DNA from: Idiomarina sp. X4
GTDB lineage: Bacteria > Pseudomonadota > Gammaproteobacteria > Enterobacterales > Alteromonadaceae
Length of the DNA stretch: 64,000 nucleotides
Direction of reading: 5' to 3'
Assembly (NCBI RefSeq): GCF_002808045.1
Contig: NZ_CP025000.1
Coordinates: 1,116,001 to 1,180,000 of the forward strand
Shown: in pieces, positions 50,676 through 59,668 of the stretch
How positions within the stretch are numbered: the stretch's first letter is position 1
Layout of the letters: each line of letters begins with the position of its first letter
The notes under the pieces: model-generated
What the model was told of the DNA's origin: nothing
Database searches by the model: none
Seen by the model: the letters and a program-made list of their open reading frames with translations, nothing else
Position numbers and translations under genes: made by a program

Positions 50676-52508
50676 ATGTGCGGTATAGTAGGTGCAACAT
50701 CAGAACGCCGTGTTGCCGGTATTTTGTTGGAAGGTTTAAAACGTCTTGAATACAGAGGGTATGACTCGGCAGGCGTTGCTGTTATTGATGCTAACAACGA
50801 ATTAAAAAGCGTCAGACGAACCGGTAAAGTACAGGAATTGAAAGACGCGATAGATCAGAACCCGTTAGACGGGACTATCGGCATTGCGCACACTCGATGG
50901 GCGACACACGGTGGTGTGACCGAAGCGAATGCTCACCCTCACCGCTCTGAAGATGAGATTGCGGTTGTGCATAACGGCATTATTGAAAACCATGAACGTC
51001 TACGCGAAGAGTTAAAAGCCGAAGGCTATGTGTTTAATTCACAAACAGACACCGAAGTCATCGCTCACTTAATTCATCATGAGCGCAAAACCAAGGGCGA
51101 TTTGTTAGAAGCTGTTCAATCTGCTGTTCGTCAGTTGGAAGGCGCTTATGGCACCGTTGTTATGGATACTAAGCATCCTGAACGTCTGGTCGTTGCTCGC
51201 TCTGGCAGCCCATTGGTTATCGGTGTTGGAATTGGCGAGAACTTTGTCGCCTCTGATCAGTTGGCACTGTTACCGGTTACCCGCCAGTTTATTTATCTGG
51301 AAGAAGGTGATGTCGCCGATATTAACCGCACAGATATTGCCATTTATGACACTGAAGGTCATTCAGTAGAACGTGAGGTGGTCGAGTCTGATGTCAGCTA
51401 TGACGCTGGCGGTAAAGGTCAGTACCGTCATTTCATGTTGAAAGAAATTTATGAACAGCCAATAGCGGTTCGTAATACACTGGAAGGTCGTTTGTCGGAA
51501 ACTACCGTGTTGGATAACGCCTTTGGTGAGAACGCAGCGGAAATTCTGAAGGATATTGAGCATGTCCAAATTGTCGCCTGTGGCACCAGTTATCATGCCG
51601 GTATGGTTGCCCGCTACTGGCTGGAATCTATGGCCAATGTGTCATGCAATATCGAAATTGCCTCAGAGTTCCGTTATCGCAAGTCCTATGTTCATCCGAA
51701 CAGCTTATTAGTCACTATTTCCCAAAGTGGTGAAACGGCGGATACGTTGGCGGCACTGCGCTTGTCAAAAGAATTGGGTTATAAAGGCAGCCTGACCATT
51801 TGTAATGTGGGCTCGTCGTCTATGGTGCGCGAGTCGGATCTGGCCTTTTTAACTCGCGCTGGCGCGGAAATTGGCGTGGCGTCGACCAAAGCTTTCACAA
51901 CACAGCTTACCGGTCTATTAATGCTGACCTTAGGCATTGGTAAATACCGCGGTATGCCAGAGCAGCAGCAAGAGGCCGTTGTTCATGCACTGCAAGCCTT
52001 ACCAACCAAGCTGGAAGAAGCGGTGGCATTAGCCGATGAAATTGAAGAGCTGGCTCAGGATTTTGCTAACAAAGACCACAGCCTGTTCCTTGGACGTGGT
52101 AACCAATACCCTATTGCTATGGAAGGCGCTTTAAAACTGAAAGAAATTTCTTACATTCATGCAGAAGCCTATGCTGCTGGTGAGTTAAAGCACGGCCCAC
52201 TGGCACTGATTGATGAAGAAATGCCGGTTATTGTCGTGGCACCGAACAACGACTTACTGGAAAAGCTGAAGTCGAACGTGGAAGAAGTACGAGCCCGTGG
52301 CGGGTTGATGTACGTTTTTGCTGATAAAAACGCCCATTTCAAGAGTGATGATACAATGAACGTGTTGAACGTTTGTCACTGTGACGAAGTGATAGCGCCT
52401 ATTGTTTACACCGTTCCGTTGCAGCTGCTGTCTTACTATGTAGCTTTGATAAAAGGTACGGATGTAGACCAGCCCAGAAATTTGGCTAAGTCAGTTACTG
52501 TGGAATAA
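50676..52508 (+). CDS. glmS: Glucosamine-6-phosphate synthase
   Basis: GlmS makes glucosamine-6-phosphate from fructose-6-phosphate and glutamine, the entry to amino-sugar synthesis. The 610 residues (E. coli 609) start [15 protein letters not shown] with nucleophile Cys2 (after Met removal Cys1), then [29 protein letters not shown], and two SIS domains ([29 protein letters not shown]), ending LAKSVTVE. Control by GlmZ-like sRNA is known in relatives; I did not identify a target site. A strong terminator follows. Confidence 0.98.
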   Translation: MCGIVGATSERRVAGILLEGLKRLEYRGYDSAGVAVIDANNELKSVRRTGKVQELKDAIDQNPLDGTIGIAHTRWATHGGVTEANAHPHRSEDEIAVVHNGIIENHERLREELKAEGYVFNSQTDTEVIAHLIHHERKTKGDLLEAVQSAVRQLEGAYGTVVMDTKHPERLVVARSGSPLVIGVGIGENFVASDQLALLPVTRQFIYLEEGDVADINRTDIAIYDTEGHSVEREVVESDVSYDAGGKGQYRHFMLKEIYEQPIAVRNTLEGRLSETTVLDNAFGENAAEILKDIEHVQIVACGTSYHAGMVARYWLESMANVSCNIEIASEFRYRKSYVHPNSLLVTISQSGETADTLAALRLSKELGYKGSLTICNVGSSSMVRESDLAFLTRAGAEIGVASTKAFTTQLTGLLMLTLGIGKYRGMPEQQQEAVVHALQALPTKLEEAVALADEIEELAQDFANKDHSLFLGRGNQYPIAMEGALKLKEISYIHAEAYAAGELKHGPLALIDEEMPVIVVAPNNDLLEKLKSNVEEVRARGGLMYVFADKNAHFKSDDTMNVLNVCHCDEVIAPIVYTVPLQLLSYYVALIKGTDVDQPRNLAKSVTVE

Positions 52509-52510
52509 GG

Positions 52511-52532
52511 AAGGGCCGAAAGGCCCTTTTTT
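52511..52532 (+). terminator. Rho-independent terminator of glmUS
   Basis: AAGGGCC (52511-52517), tetraloop GAAA, GGCCCTT (52522-52528), then TTTT. A compact, stable GNRA-loop hairpin immediately after the glmS stop. Confidence 0.92.
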
Positions 52533-52877
52533 GTGGCGTAGTAATAAAGTTTATTACCTAGTAATAAAGAACCAAAGTTAGCTTATCTTGATAAAGATAG
52601 AAACTCGGTTATGCTGAAATAAAGCATATCGAGTTGATGAAATGGCAAAATAAAAAATACTCGCTGAGCAAGGTGCAGATTGCGAAAAGAATATAAGGAA
52701 GGACATGGAGCGATGAAGTTACATCTCTCGGTCGATCTAGGCAAATATACTCTCACCTCACCAACAATGTTGCCGAGATAGTCATGTTATTGGACTTTTT
52801 AGTGAACTTAGCTGACAAGTTTGTGGTAACTGAGATGATTTCTATTGATTAATAATTACTTACGGTAGGTTACTTAT
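52533..52877 (+). pseudogene. Possible degenerate IS5-type transposase fragment in a gene-poor gap
   Basis: Between glmS and the small membrane gene there is no intact gene. Around 52680-52785 a frame reads RKEYKEGHGAMKLHLSVDL, and after a frameshift LTNNVAEIVMLLDFLV, which resembles the KLHLAVD...LT..V.D...L..LL region of IS5/IS903-type transposases. Stop codons and shifts make it non-functional. I found no clear terminal inverted repeats; a 7-bp inverted repeat GTAATAA/TTATTAC (52541-52557) lies near the left side. The assignment is tentative and from memory of family patterns. Confidence 0.33.
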
Positions 52878-53117
52878 ATGTGGTTTCCAGCAAAAATTTT
52901 TCTAAAGGGCTTTCTGCGCTGGTTAGTCATAAGTGCTGCTATTATATTCACTATTTTCGCTATTAAACTTGGACTAAACGAAGAGTTGACTGTGCAACAT
53001 TTTAGTCTAGTTTCATGGCAGGCAACTAAATTTATCTTTTTGTTTTCCTCTCTCAGTGGAGCGGTGGATGTTTTTCTTTATTGGTTAAAAGCTAGGGAAA
53101 ATAAAGAAAGAGCTTAG
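52878..53117 (+). CDS. Small two-span membrane protein, unknown function
   Basis: A 79-residue frame from ATG 52878 with two hydrophobic stretches (about 12-33 and 48-68) and a charged C-terminus (KARENKERA). It does not resemble a family I recognise. The ribosome site is weak (GGTAGG 8 nt upstream), and its neighbour is the probable IS remnant, so it may be orphaned or spurious. The composition (Phe/Trp/Ile-rich spans, basic ends) is that of a real membrane peptide. Confidence 0.45.
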   Translation: MWFPAKIFLKGFLRWLVISAAIIFTIFAIKLGLNEELTVQHFSLVSWQATKFIFLFSSLSGAVDVFLYWLKARENKERA

Positions 53118-53241
53118 TTGGATAATTGTCATAACGTGCTTTGTTGGTTGCCGTCTCTTCTCACAGTAAATACCCGAAAAGCGATCAAACTCTTAAAAAA
53201 TACGTAGCTATAATAGAAGAGCGTAACGATAAGGAGCCATT

Positions 53242-54456
53242 ATGGATAATTTCATATCGCTATGGGGCGAATCGGCGTATACCAGCCTCGGTTTTTTCTG
53301 GATGGCGTTATGGGCGTTTGTATTAGGTTATTTGATCAGTAGCTTAATTCAAGTGCTTATTACTAAGCGGCGAATGCGCAAGGCAATGGGCGGCAATGAC
53401 CTTAAGTCAGTGTCGCTGGGTACCTTTTTTGGTTTTATCTCCAGCTCTTGCAGTTTCGCCGCTCTTTCAACGACCCGGGCTTTATTTAACAAAGGCGCAG
53501 CGTTTAGCGCCTCTATGGCTTTCATGCTGGCCTCTACAAACCTGGTTATTGAACTGGGTTTTGTTATTTCAATATTTCTAGGCTGGCAATTTGTCGTTGG
53601 TGAGTATGTCGGCGGATTGTTGCTTATTCTCTTCGTCTGGTTATTCATCACCCTAACCAACCCTCAAAACCTCATTAAAAGTGCCCGTAAAGAGGAAGAT
53701 GAAGACGACGAACATCATCATGAAAGCACGCTTTCCGATTTGCTCAGTGTCGATACGTGGCAAAAAGTTGGTCAGAAGTACGTGATGGAATGGCAGATGG
53801 TCTGGCAGGATGTCCTTATTGGCTTTACTGTCGCCGGTGTGATCTCGGCCTTCGTGCCCAGTGCTTTCTTCGAGTGGCTGTTTATTGGAGTGGGTACTCA
53901 GGGTGAGCCTGGCTTCTGGTCATTATTACAGCAAGCGGTTGTTGGTCCTATCGCTGCATTTTTCACATTCATAGGTTCCATGGGGAACATCCCATTGGCG
54001 GCGGTGCTTTTTGGTGAAGGTGTCGCTTTTGCGGGTGTTATGGCATTCATTTTCTCTGATTTAATTGTCTTGCCGGTATTAAAGATTAATGCGCGCTATT
54101 ACGGCTGGAAAATGGCCTTGTACATCGCTTTAATGTTGTTCGTTTGTCTGGTCGCGGCGTCGCTGTCTATGCATTATGGCCTGTTAGCTTTTGACGCACT
54201 ACCCGACGCCTCTCAATGGTCATCACCGGCTGAACAAAAGCATTTCAAACTGAACTATGGTTTTGTCCTCAACATTGTCTTCTTGTTGCTCAGTGTGGTT
54301 ATGATTGTACTTTGGCGTAAGAAACAAAAAGAGCATGAGCATCATCACCACCATGATCACGGCGGGTCGTCGTCTGTTGGCGAAAAAGTTATGAACACTT
54401 TATGCGTCGTGAGCGTCCTTTGGTTAATGGGTGGGCTAATTGCCTATATTCTGTAA
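53242..54456 (+). CDS. Permease of the YraQ/ArsP (DUF318) family
   Basis: A 404-residue inner membrane protein with about 8-10 hydrophobic spans in two halves, joined by an acidic, His-containing loop (EEDEDDEHHHESTLSD, about 152-167) and ending with a second His-rich tail (EHEHHHHHDHGG, about 364-375). The family marks SSSCSFAALSTTRALFNKG and GSMGNIPLAAVLFGEG, one per half, match PF03773 permeases. The His clusters suggest a divalent metal substrate, as in the copper/zinc efflux relatives; this is inference. A TATAAT box (53209-53214) lies 27 nt upstream of ATG 53242, with an AAGGAG ribosome site. Confidence 0.82.
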   Translation: MDNFISLWGESAYTSLGFFWMALWAFVLGYLISSLIQVLITKRRMRKAMGGNDLKSVSLGTFFGFISSSCSFAALSTTRALFNKGAAFSASMAFMLASTNLVIELGFVISIFLGWQFVVGEYVGGLLLILFVWLFITLTNPQNLIKSARKEEDEDDEHHHESTLSDLLSVDTWQKVGQKYVMEWQMVWQDVLIGFTVAGVISAFVPSAFFEWLFIGVGTQGEPGFWSLLQQAVVGPIAAFFTFIGSMGNIPLAAVLFGEGVAFAGVMAFIFSDLIVLPVLKINARYYGWKMALYIALMLFVCLVAASLSMHYGLLAFDALPDASQWSSPAEQKHFKLNYGFVLNIVFLLLSVVMIVLWRKKQKEHEHHHHHDHGGSSSVGEKVMNTLCVVSVLWLMGGLIAYIL

Positions 54457-54498
54457 AAAGAACTTAACGATAAAGCTTGGTTATGCCATGTTTAGTCT

Positions 54499-55491
54499 AT
54501 GAAAGTTCTAATATGTGATGACTCTAAAGTCGCCCGAAAAAGCATTGAGCTTGCCTTGCCTAAGGACTGGGACATTGAGGTGAGCTTCGCTGAAAATGGG
54601 CAAGAAGCATTAGAACTTATAAAACAAGGTCTTGTAGAGCTGCTGTTCCTTGACTTAACCATGCCAGTAATGGATGGTTTTGAGGTTTTAAAAAATATTA
54701 GGGAACAGCAGTTAGACTGCCTGACAATAGTCATCTCCGGTGATATTCAGGAAGAGTCACAACGCCGGGTAGAAAAACTCGGTGCTTTGGGTTTTATAAA
54801 GAAACCTATTGTTTCTGAAGAATTGCATGATGTACTCGAGCGCTATGGTCTTATAAGAGAGTTATTGTCTGGTAACCACCAGCGCCGGAAAGCAAAAACT
54901 GAGCCTATTGAGCCTACCGATATTTTAAAGGAGGTCAGCAATATAGCGCTTGGCGATGCGGCAAAACTGCTTGGTGATATGTTGAGTTCCTTTATTCAAC
55001 TACCTGTCCCAGAGGTGGCCAAGCGCCCTTACAATGCGCTGATCCATGAACTTCACGATGACAATGTACGTGTAAACATGGTGTCTGAGGGTTTTGTTGG
55101 TAACGCAATAGCCGGAGAAGCCATTCTTTGCGTTGATAACCGAACCCTAAACGACTTACCGTCTAAGTTGTCGGACTATCACGGTTATGAATTTAAGGAT
55201 GACAGCCGAAGTGTATTGCTAGATGTTGCCTCAACGCTGATAGCCGCTTTTTTAAAGCGGTTCTCCTCACAACTGGATTTAGAATTAAACATCAGTCAGC
55301 CAGCCTTTCTGGGAATGAGCGAAACCGTCAATAATGTGTTCAAAGAAGATGTGAAAGACAAAGAAGTTTTAGTCATTACCATCGACTATGAGATCCCTGA
55401 CTATCATTTGAATTGCGATCTCTATGTTATTTTTACTGAAGCTTCAATTGCAGCACTTGAAGAACGAGCCGGGTACTTTATCGATGAATAA
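54499..55491 (+). CDS. Response regulator with C-terminal CheC/CheX-like domain
   Basis: A 330-residue two-domain protein. The receiver (1-120) has D7/D8, phosphoacceptor Asp52 in LLFLDLTMPVMDG, a Ser in IVISGD, and Lys in FIKKP. From about residue 142 the segment DILKEVSNIALGDAAKLLGDMLS and later DVASTLIAAFLKRFS look like paired CheC-type helices, so it may bind or dephosphorylate a response regulator. The stop overlaps the following diguanylate cyclase (ATGAATAA), so the pair is translationally coupled. Confidence 0.82.
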   Translation: MKVLICDDSKVARKSIELALPKDWDIEVSFAENGQEALELIKQGLVELLFLDLTMPVMDGFEVLKNIREQQLDCLTIVISGDIQEESQRRVEKLGALGFIKKPIVSEELHDVLERYGLIRELLSGNHQRRKAKTEPIEPTDILKEVSNIALGDAAKLLGDMLSSFIQLPVPEVAKRPYNALIHELHDDNVRVNMVSEGFVGNAIAGEAILCVDNRTLNDLPSKLSDYHGYEFKDDSRSVLLDVASTLIAAFLKRFSSQLDLELNISQPAFLGMSETVNNVFKEDVKDKEVLVITIDYEIPDYHLNCDLYVIFTEASIAALEERAGYFIDE

Positions 55492-56425
55492 AGATGAGTT
55501 AGACATTACTAACCTGCATTGGGTTTTACAAATTCTTCAGAATATTGAAGTTGGACTGGTAGTTTTTGACCGCAATTACGAGGTTAAAGTGTGGAACGGT
55601 TTTATGGAAAACCACAGTGGTATCAGTAGTGTTGCGGCTAGAGATGAAAACTTGTTCACTCTGTTGCCAACCTTACCTAGAAGCTGGTTCCAATACAAAA
55701 CCGAATCCGTTTTAAAGTTGGGGATTCAGGCCCACTGTAACTGGCAGCAAGAGCCTCACATTCTGAACTTTGAAAATACCCGGCCGTTTACAGCAGAGTC
55801 TGAATTAATGTTTCAGAACGTGACGTTATTTCCATTATTCTCTACTGACAAACAAATCCATCATATTTGTGCGCTGGTTTATGATGTCAGTGAGGAAGCG
55901 ACTAACTTATTAAAGTTAAAAGCCATCAGCCAGACGGATGCCTTAACCCAACTCGTTAATCGCGGACATTGGCAAACGCTTTTTGAGCAGGAATTTCTTC
56001 GTTGTAAACGCTACGAAGACACCGCATCTGTCATCATGATGGATATTGACCACTTTAAGCAGGTTAACGACACGTATGGGCATCAAATAGGTGATCGGGC
56101 TATTCAACTGATTGCAGATATCATTTTAGAAAGTCAGCGAGAAACGGATGTTTGTGGCCGCTACGGCGGAGAAGAGTTTGTCATTCTCTTACCTAAAACG
56201 TCGTTAAAAGACGGTGTGCTAGTTGCCGAGCGGTTAAGAAAGCGGATAGAAGAAACGCCTATGCCTTTAGGCAAAGAATACAATGATGAGCAGCTAAAAT
56301 TAACCGTAAGTGCAGGCGTTGCTGAGTTTTCTGATCAATTTTCAATCGCGGATAATTGGCTGGAAAAAGCGGATGCAGCCTTGTATGAATCTAAAGAGAA
56401 TGGCCGAAACCAGGTTTCAACGTAA
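55484..56425 (+). CDS. PAS-GGDEF diguanylate cyclase
   Basis: Makes c-di-GMP from two GTP. The 313-residue protein has an N-terminal PAS-like sensor (about 8-135; QNIEVGLVVFDRNYEVKVWN) and a GGDEF domain with GGEEF at 228-232, intact active-site Asp in MMDIDHFKQVND, and a complete inhibitory I-site RETD at 219-222, five residues before GGEEF. No membrane span is visible, so the protein is cytoplasmic. The ATG at 55484 overlaps the upstream response regulator stop; an in-frame start at 55424 would add 20 residues lying in that gene. Confidence 0.92.
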   Translation: MNKDELDITNLHWVLQILQNIEVGLVVFDRNYEVKVWNGFMENHSGISSVAARDENLFTLLPTLPRSWFQYKTESVLKLGIQAHCNWQQEPHILNFENTRPFTAESELMFQNVTLFPLFSTDKQIHHICALVYDVSEEATNLLKLKAISQTDALTQLVNRGHWQTLFEQEFLRCKRYEDTASVIMMDIDHFKQVNDTYGHQIGDRAIQLIADIILESQRETDVCGRYGGEEFVILLPKTSLKDGVLVAERLRKRIEETPMPLGKEYNDEQLKLTVSAGVAEFSDQFSIADNWLEKADAALYESKENGRNQVST

Positions 56426-56452
56426 AACCTCCGGTAAATAACCGGAGGTTTT
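56424..56452. terminator. Bidirectional terminator after the diguanylate cyclase
   Basis: AAAACCTCCGGT (56424-56435) and ACCGGAGGTTTT (56441-56452) form a perfect 12-bp stem around a 5-nt loop, with A/T tails both ways for the convergent GGDEF (+) and PstS-like (-) genes. Confidence 0.92.
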
Positions 56453-56463
56453 CGTGTCATGGC

Positions 56464-56862
56464 TTAGAACGTCGCGATAACTTTCAAATCGCCGGATACT
56501 TTGCTTTTGTCTGAGACATACCCAATACCTTGCGGGTTGCTCTTCAAAAACTCAATGACCGCATCGTCGTTGTTTAACGTTTCAAGTGGTGTCGCCCGGC
56601 CAGTAAACTTTAACTTAGCCCAGTGACGCTTTAATTGGTTGCCGGTTTGGCCTACTAACGCTTCTTCAAAAGCGGTACGAGTGGCTGAGTCTTCAGGCAG
56701 GTTAACGCCGGTTAAAACACGCGACTGCCCCAAATAAATTCGGGCGATGGACTCTTCGTTAATCTCAGTCTGAGACACGACAACGCCGTTGTTTGCCGAC
56801 GCTGAGAAGCTCAGCATACCGGCGAACAACACGATGAGAAATACGGCTAACTTTTTCATCAT
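56464..56862 (-). CDS. Short periplasmic PstS-like substrate-binding protein
   Basis: A 132-residue exported protein with a signal peptide (MMKKLAVFLIVLFAGMLSFSASA, cut after residue 23) and a single lobe that resembles the C-terminal half of phosphate-binding PstS proteins (YLGQSRVLTGVNLPEDS, KLKFTGRATPLETLNND, GIGYVSD). It is less than half the size of a full PstS (~320), so it cannot form the two-lobe binding site itself. It lies 6 nt after the porin gene on the same strand, so the two are probably cotranscribed. Phosphate ligation is not shown. Confidence 0.75.
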   Translation of the reverse strand: MMKKLAVFLIVLFAGMLSFSASANNGVVVSQTEINEESIARIYLGQSRVLTGVNLPEDSATRTAFEEALVGQTGNQLKRHWAKLKFTGRATPLETLNNDDAVIEFLKSNPQGIGYVSDKSKVSGDLKVIATF

Positions 56863-56868
56863 ACTTCC

Positions 56869-58017
56869 TTAAAATACAAATTGAACGGCAGCTGATGCCA
56901 AAACATCAGATTCGTCGGTTAACTTGTTGTCAGCGTGAGTAACGTCAAATTTCAAAACCGCACTTGGCGCAATGTTGAAGTTAACGCCGATAGAGCTGTA
57001 AGCCGTTTCGGTAACCACGATATTGGCTGCTTGATTCACGACGGCTTGTAATTGCGGGTCGGGTACAGCAAAGCGCTCAGGGTTCATGACTTTGTCGTCA
57101 GTTTTGCCGTAAGTCGCATGCAGTGCCCAGGAGTCGAAACGTTTTCCGGCGGTAATGTAAGCTGAACGCTGTTTTGGAACGTAGCTATTTTCTAACTCTA
57201 ATTCCGTATATTCAGCGCCAACAAACCAATCGAAATTGTCGTACATAACGCCGACACCAGCGAAGGTGCCTTTGTCTTCCGACGCATCAAGTTCAGCGAT
57301 GATTTGATCAGCTCCAACTTGTTCTAATAGCGTAAGTAATGCGTCTACATCACCGTCAATACCGCGTAACTGAATATTTGCGTCATTGGTTTGGTAGTAC
57401 GCGACTCGCATCGTCAGGTTGCTGTACATAGCACTGGTATTAAAGCCGATAAGGTTGTTCAATTCCGCTTCGGCCGTTTCACCCCCAATTACACTAATGT
57501 CGTCCTGCATATTGCCGGCAACAACTTGCGTGTTAAAAGTGAAGTCACCAACGAACGCATTATGCTGAAAGCTAACGCCGGTGTAGTTATCGAAAGGCAC
57601 GCGATAAACGCTCTGAGGGGTGCGCAGCCAATGGTAGCTGTAACCGACATCCAGATAGTCCGAATACATATAAAAAGGTAAGCGCAGTTTACCGACGTTC
57701 ACGCTGGCGGAGTCAGTCAGCTGATACTGTAGGTATGCCCACTCAACGCCAAGGTCAAAGTCTTCAGAGCCGCGCGACATAATTTGCGTGGTGACACTGA
57801 GTTTGTCAGACAAGTTAGCTTTTGCTTGCAGAGCAAATAGACTGCCTGGGTTAAAGTCCAAATCGTTATCGTAGCCGAACAGCTGGTCATTGCTGCCGGT
57901 TGTCATGCCAGCGGCTATACTGCCAAAGCCACTCCATTCAATTTGATCCTGGGCAAGCGCAGAAGAGCTCATAACCAGTGCGGTTGCACTGATAGAAGCT
58001 AATAAAGAGTACTTCAT
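56869..58017 (-). CDS. Outer membrane porin-like beta-barrel protein
   Basis: A 382-residue exported protein: signal peptide MKYSLLASISATALVMSSSALA (cut after residue 22), then alternating hydrophobic and polar beta-strands and the C-terminal AAVQFVF ending in Phe, the outer-membrane assembly signal. It begins IEWSGFGSIAAGMTTGSNDQ. The number of strands and pore specificity cannot be read. Cotranscription with the PstS-like gene suggests a role in anion or phosphate uptake, an inference. Its promoter lies in the 190-bp gap to the divergent CDF gene. Confidence 0.82.
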   Translation of the reverse strand: MKYSLLASISATALVMSSSALAQDQIEWSGFGSIAAGMTTGSNDQLFGYDNDLDFNPGSLFALQAKANLSDKLSVTTQIMSRGSEDFDLGVEWAYLQYQLTDSASVNVGKLRLPFYMYSDYLDVGYSYHWLRTPQSVYRVPFDNYTGVSFQHNAFVGDFTFNTQVVAGNMQDDISVIGGETAEAELNNLIGFNTSAMYSNLTMRVAYYQTNDANIQLRGIDGDVDALLTLLEQVGADQIIAELDASEDKGTFAGVGVMYDNFDWFVGAEYTELELENSYVPKQRSAYITAGKRFDSWALHATYGKTDDKVMNPERFAVPDPQLQAVVNQAANIVVTETAYSSIGVNFNIAPSAVLKFDVTHADNKLTDESDVLASAAVQFVF

Positions 58018-58207
58018 GAAAAACTCCTAAAGGAAGGTTACAACACTATAATTTAGCGATATCTAAAGTTGGCGAAATTTTGGACTGTTCGACGTGTGTA
58101 AGCAATACTTCATTTGCGTTATAAATGAGTGTTACATTAACAAGAATTACGTTTTTTAAACGGCTTTTCAGTCGTTAAAACAAACCTTTATTAACATTAG
58201 GGATAAT

Positions 58208-59083
58208 ATGCACCACCACCATCATCATGACACAGCGTCTGAGCGCATTGGCTGGGCGTTTTTCTTGAATCTGTGTTTTACCGTTATTGAGTTTATCGGT
58301 GGAATACTGACAAACAGTACGGCAATACTCGCAGATGCGGTACACGATTTGGGCGACAGCATATCCATTGGTATGGCTTGGTTGCTTGATAAATTCAGCA
58401 AAAAAGACGCGACCAACACCTTCACTTATGGTTACCGGCGCCTCTCGTTAGTCGGTGCCTTTATTAATGCTGTTATTCTTACAGCAGGTTCCATTTGGAT
58501 TCTATTTGAAGCTATCCCGAGGCTGTGGAATCCGGTTATGCCAATGGCGGAGGGAATGGCATTACTGGCCGTGTTTGGCGTTATTGTGAATGGTTACGCG
58601 GCATTTAAACTCTCTAAAGGTCAGTCACTGAATGAACGAGTATTGAATTGGCATTTGCTGGAAGACGTTCTGGGCTGGGTTGCCGTACTGATCGTTTCTG
58701 TTGTTTTACTGTTTGTCGACTGGCCTATTCTTGACCCTCTGCTTTCTATTGCTTTTACGCTATTTATTCTTGTGAATGTGATACGTCACCTTGGCGCAAC
58801 GATTAAATTATTTGTTCAAGCTTCCCCTGACCCGGAAGTCTATCAGCAAATTCATAAAAAGTTGGTGGTGCTGGACTTAGTCGATAACGCCCACCATCTG
58901 CACTTTTGGTCGCTCGATGGCGAACGCCATGTATTAACCGCTCATATTGTGGTATCAAAGGAATTAACCAGCACGGAGAGAGCGGTGCTGAAAGAAAAAA
59001 TATCAGAACAACTGGCCGAGTTTGAATTAGCTCATACAACCATAGAGCTGGAGTATCCCGACGAAGCCTGTCGTGATCATTAA
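58208..59083 (+). CDS. Cation diffusion facilitator (CzcD/ZitB-like metal exporter)
   Basis: Exports divalent metal ions (typically Zn2+) by proton antiport. The 291-residue protein has about six transmembrane helices and a C-terminal cytosolic domain (AHHLHFWSLDGERHVLTAHI). The metal site is formed by LADAVHDLGDS in helix 2 (DxxHxxxD-type) and HLLEDVLG in helix 5 (HxxxD). It starts MHHHHHHD, a natural six-histidine run. Start ATG 58208 follows TAGGGATAAT. It is divergent from the porin and followed 12 nt later by the GST gene. Confidence 0.92.
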   Translation: MHHHHHHDTASERIGWAFFLNLCFTVIEFIGGILTNSTAILADAVHDLGDSISIGMAWLLDKFSKKDATNTFTYGYRRLSLVGAFINAVILTAGSIWILFEAIPRLWNPVMPMAEGMALLAVFGVIVNGYAAFKLSKGQSLNERVLNWHLLEDVLGWVAVLIVSVVLLFVDWPILDPLLSIAFTLFILVNVIRHLGATIKLFVQASPDPEVYQQIHKKLVVLDLVDNAHHLHFWSLDGERHVLTAHIVVSKELTSTERAVLKEKISEQLAEFELAHTTIELEYPDEACRDH

Positions 59084-59095
59084 CGGAGGTTTACC

Positions 59096-59668
59096 ATGGA
59101 ATTGTTTGGCAGTTACACGTCACCTTATGTAAGACATTGCCGTATTGCACTGTTAGAGACAGATACTAAGTTTTCATTAACAGAAACAGACTACGATACG
59201 AGTGCAAAGCTTAGTCCGGCGAAAAAAGTGCCGTTTTTGCACCATAACGATTTAAGACTGCACGACTCCACCAGTATTTTGAAGTATGTGCGGGAAAAAG
59301 CGGGTGAACGGTTTTTTGCTGATACGAAGGACTTTGACCAATATTGTCTGGTTAACACCGCAATGGACGCTGCCGTTAATATTTTTCTATTGGAAAAAGA
59401 CGGCGTAAAAAGTACGCAAGCACCTTATTTAGAGCGCCAGCAAGAGCGCATTAACGATATACTTCAATTGATGGAAGAAAAAGACCACGCGGTCGCCTAT
59501 GAAGGCCCCCATCCGTTTAGTGACGGTGAATTAAGGCTAGGATGCTTCTTGAGTTGGGGGTTGTTCCGAAAACGGTTTAATTTGGATAAGTACCCACGAT
59601 TAGAGGCGTTCGTTGATAAGCTCAACGACTACCCCTACTTCGCGGATACGGATCCATCTAAGGTTTAG
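59096..59668 (+). CDS. Glutathione S-transferase family protein
   Basis: A 190-residue protein with a thioredoxin-fold N-terminal domain (MELFGSYTSPYVRHCRIALLE, with an SPYVR active-site-like motif, and HDSTSILKYV, the glutathione gamma-Glu-binding Ser) and a helical C-terminal domain. There is no catalytic Cys in the CxxC sense. Substrate unknown. It is preceded by TAACGGAGG, 12 nt after the CDF gene, suggesting a shared transcript. Its stop overlaps the convergent acetolactate synthase-like gene by 4 nt. Confidence 0.88.
   Translation: MELFGSYTSPYVRHCRIALLETDTKFSLTETDYDTSAKLSPAKKVPFLHHNDLRLHDSTSILKYVREKAGERFFADTKDFDQYCLVNTAMDAAVNIFLLEKDGVKSTQAPYLERQQERINDILQLMEEKDHAVAYEGPHPFSDGELRLGCFLSWGLFRKRFNLDKYPRLEAFVDKLNDYPYFADTDPSKV

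Noticed and set aside
52541..52557. GTAATAA/TTATTAC inverted repeat as IS terminal repeat
   Set aside because: Only one copy seen as an adjacent palindrome, no matching partner across the transposase-like fragment.
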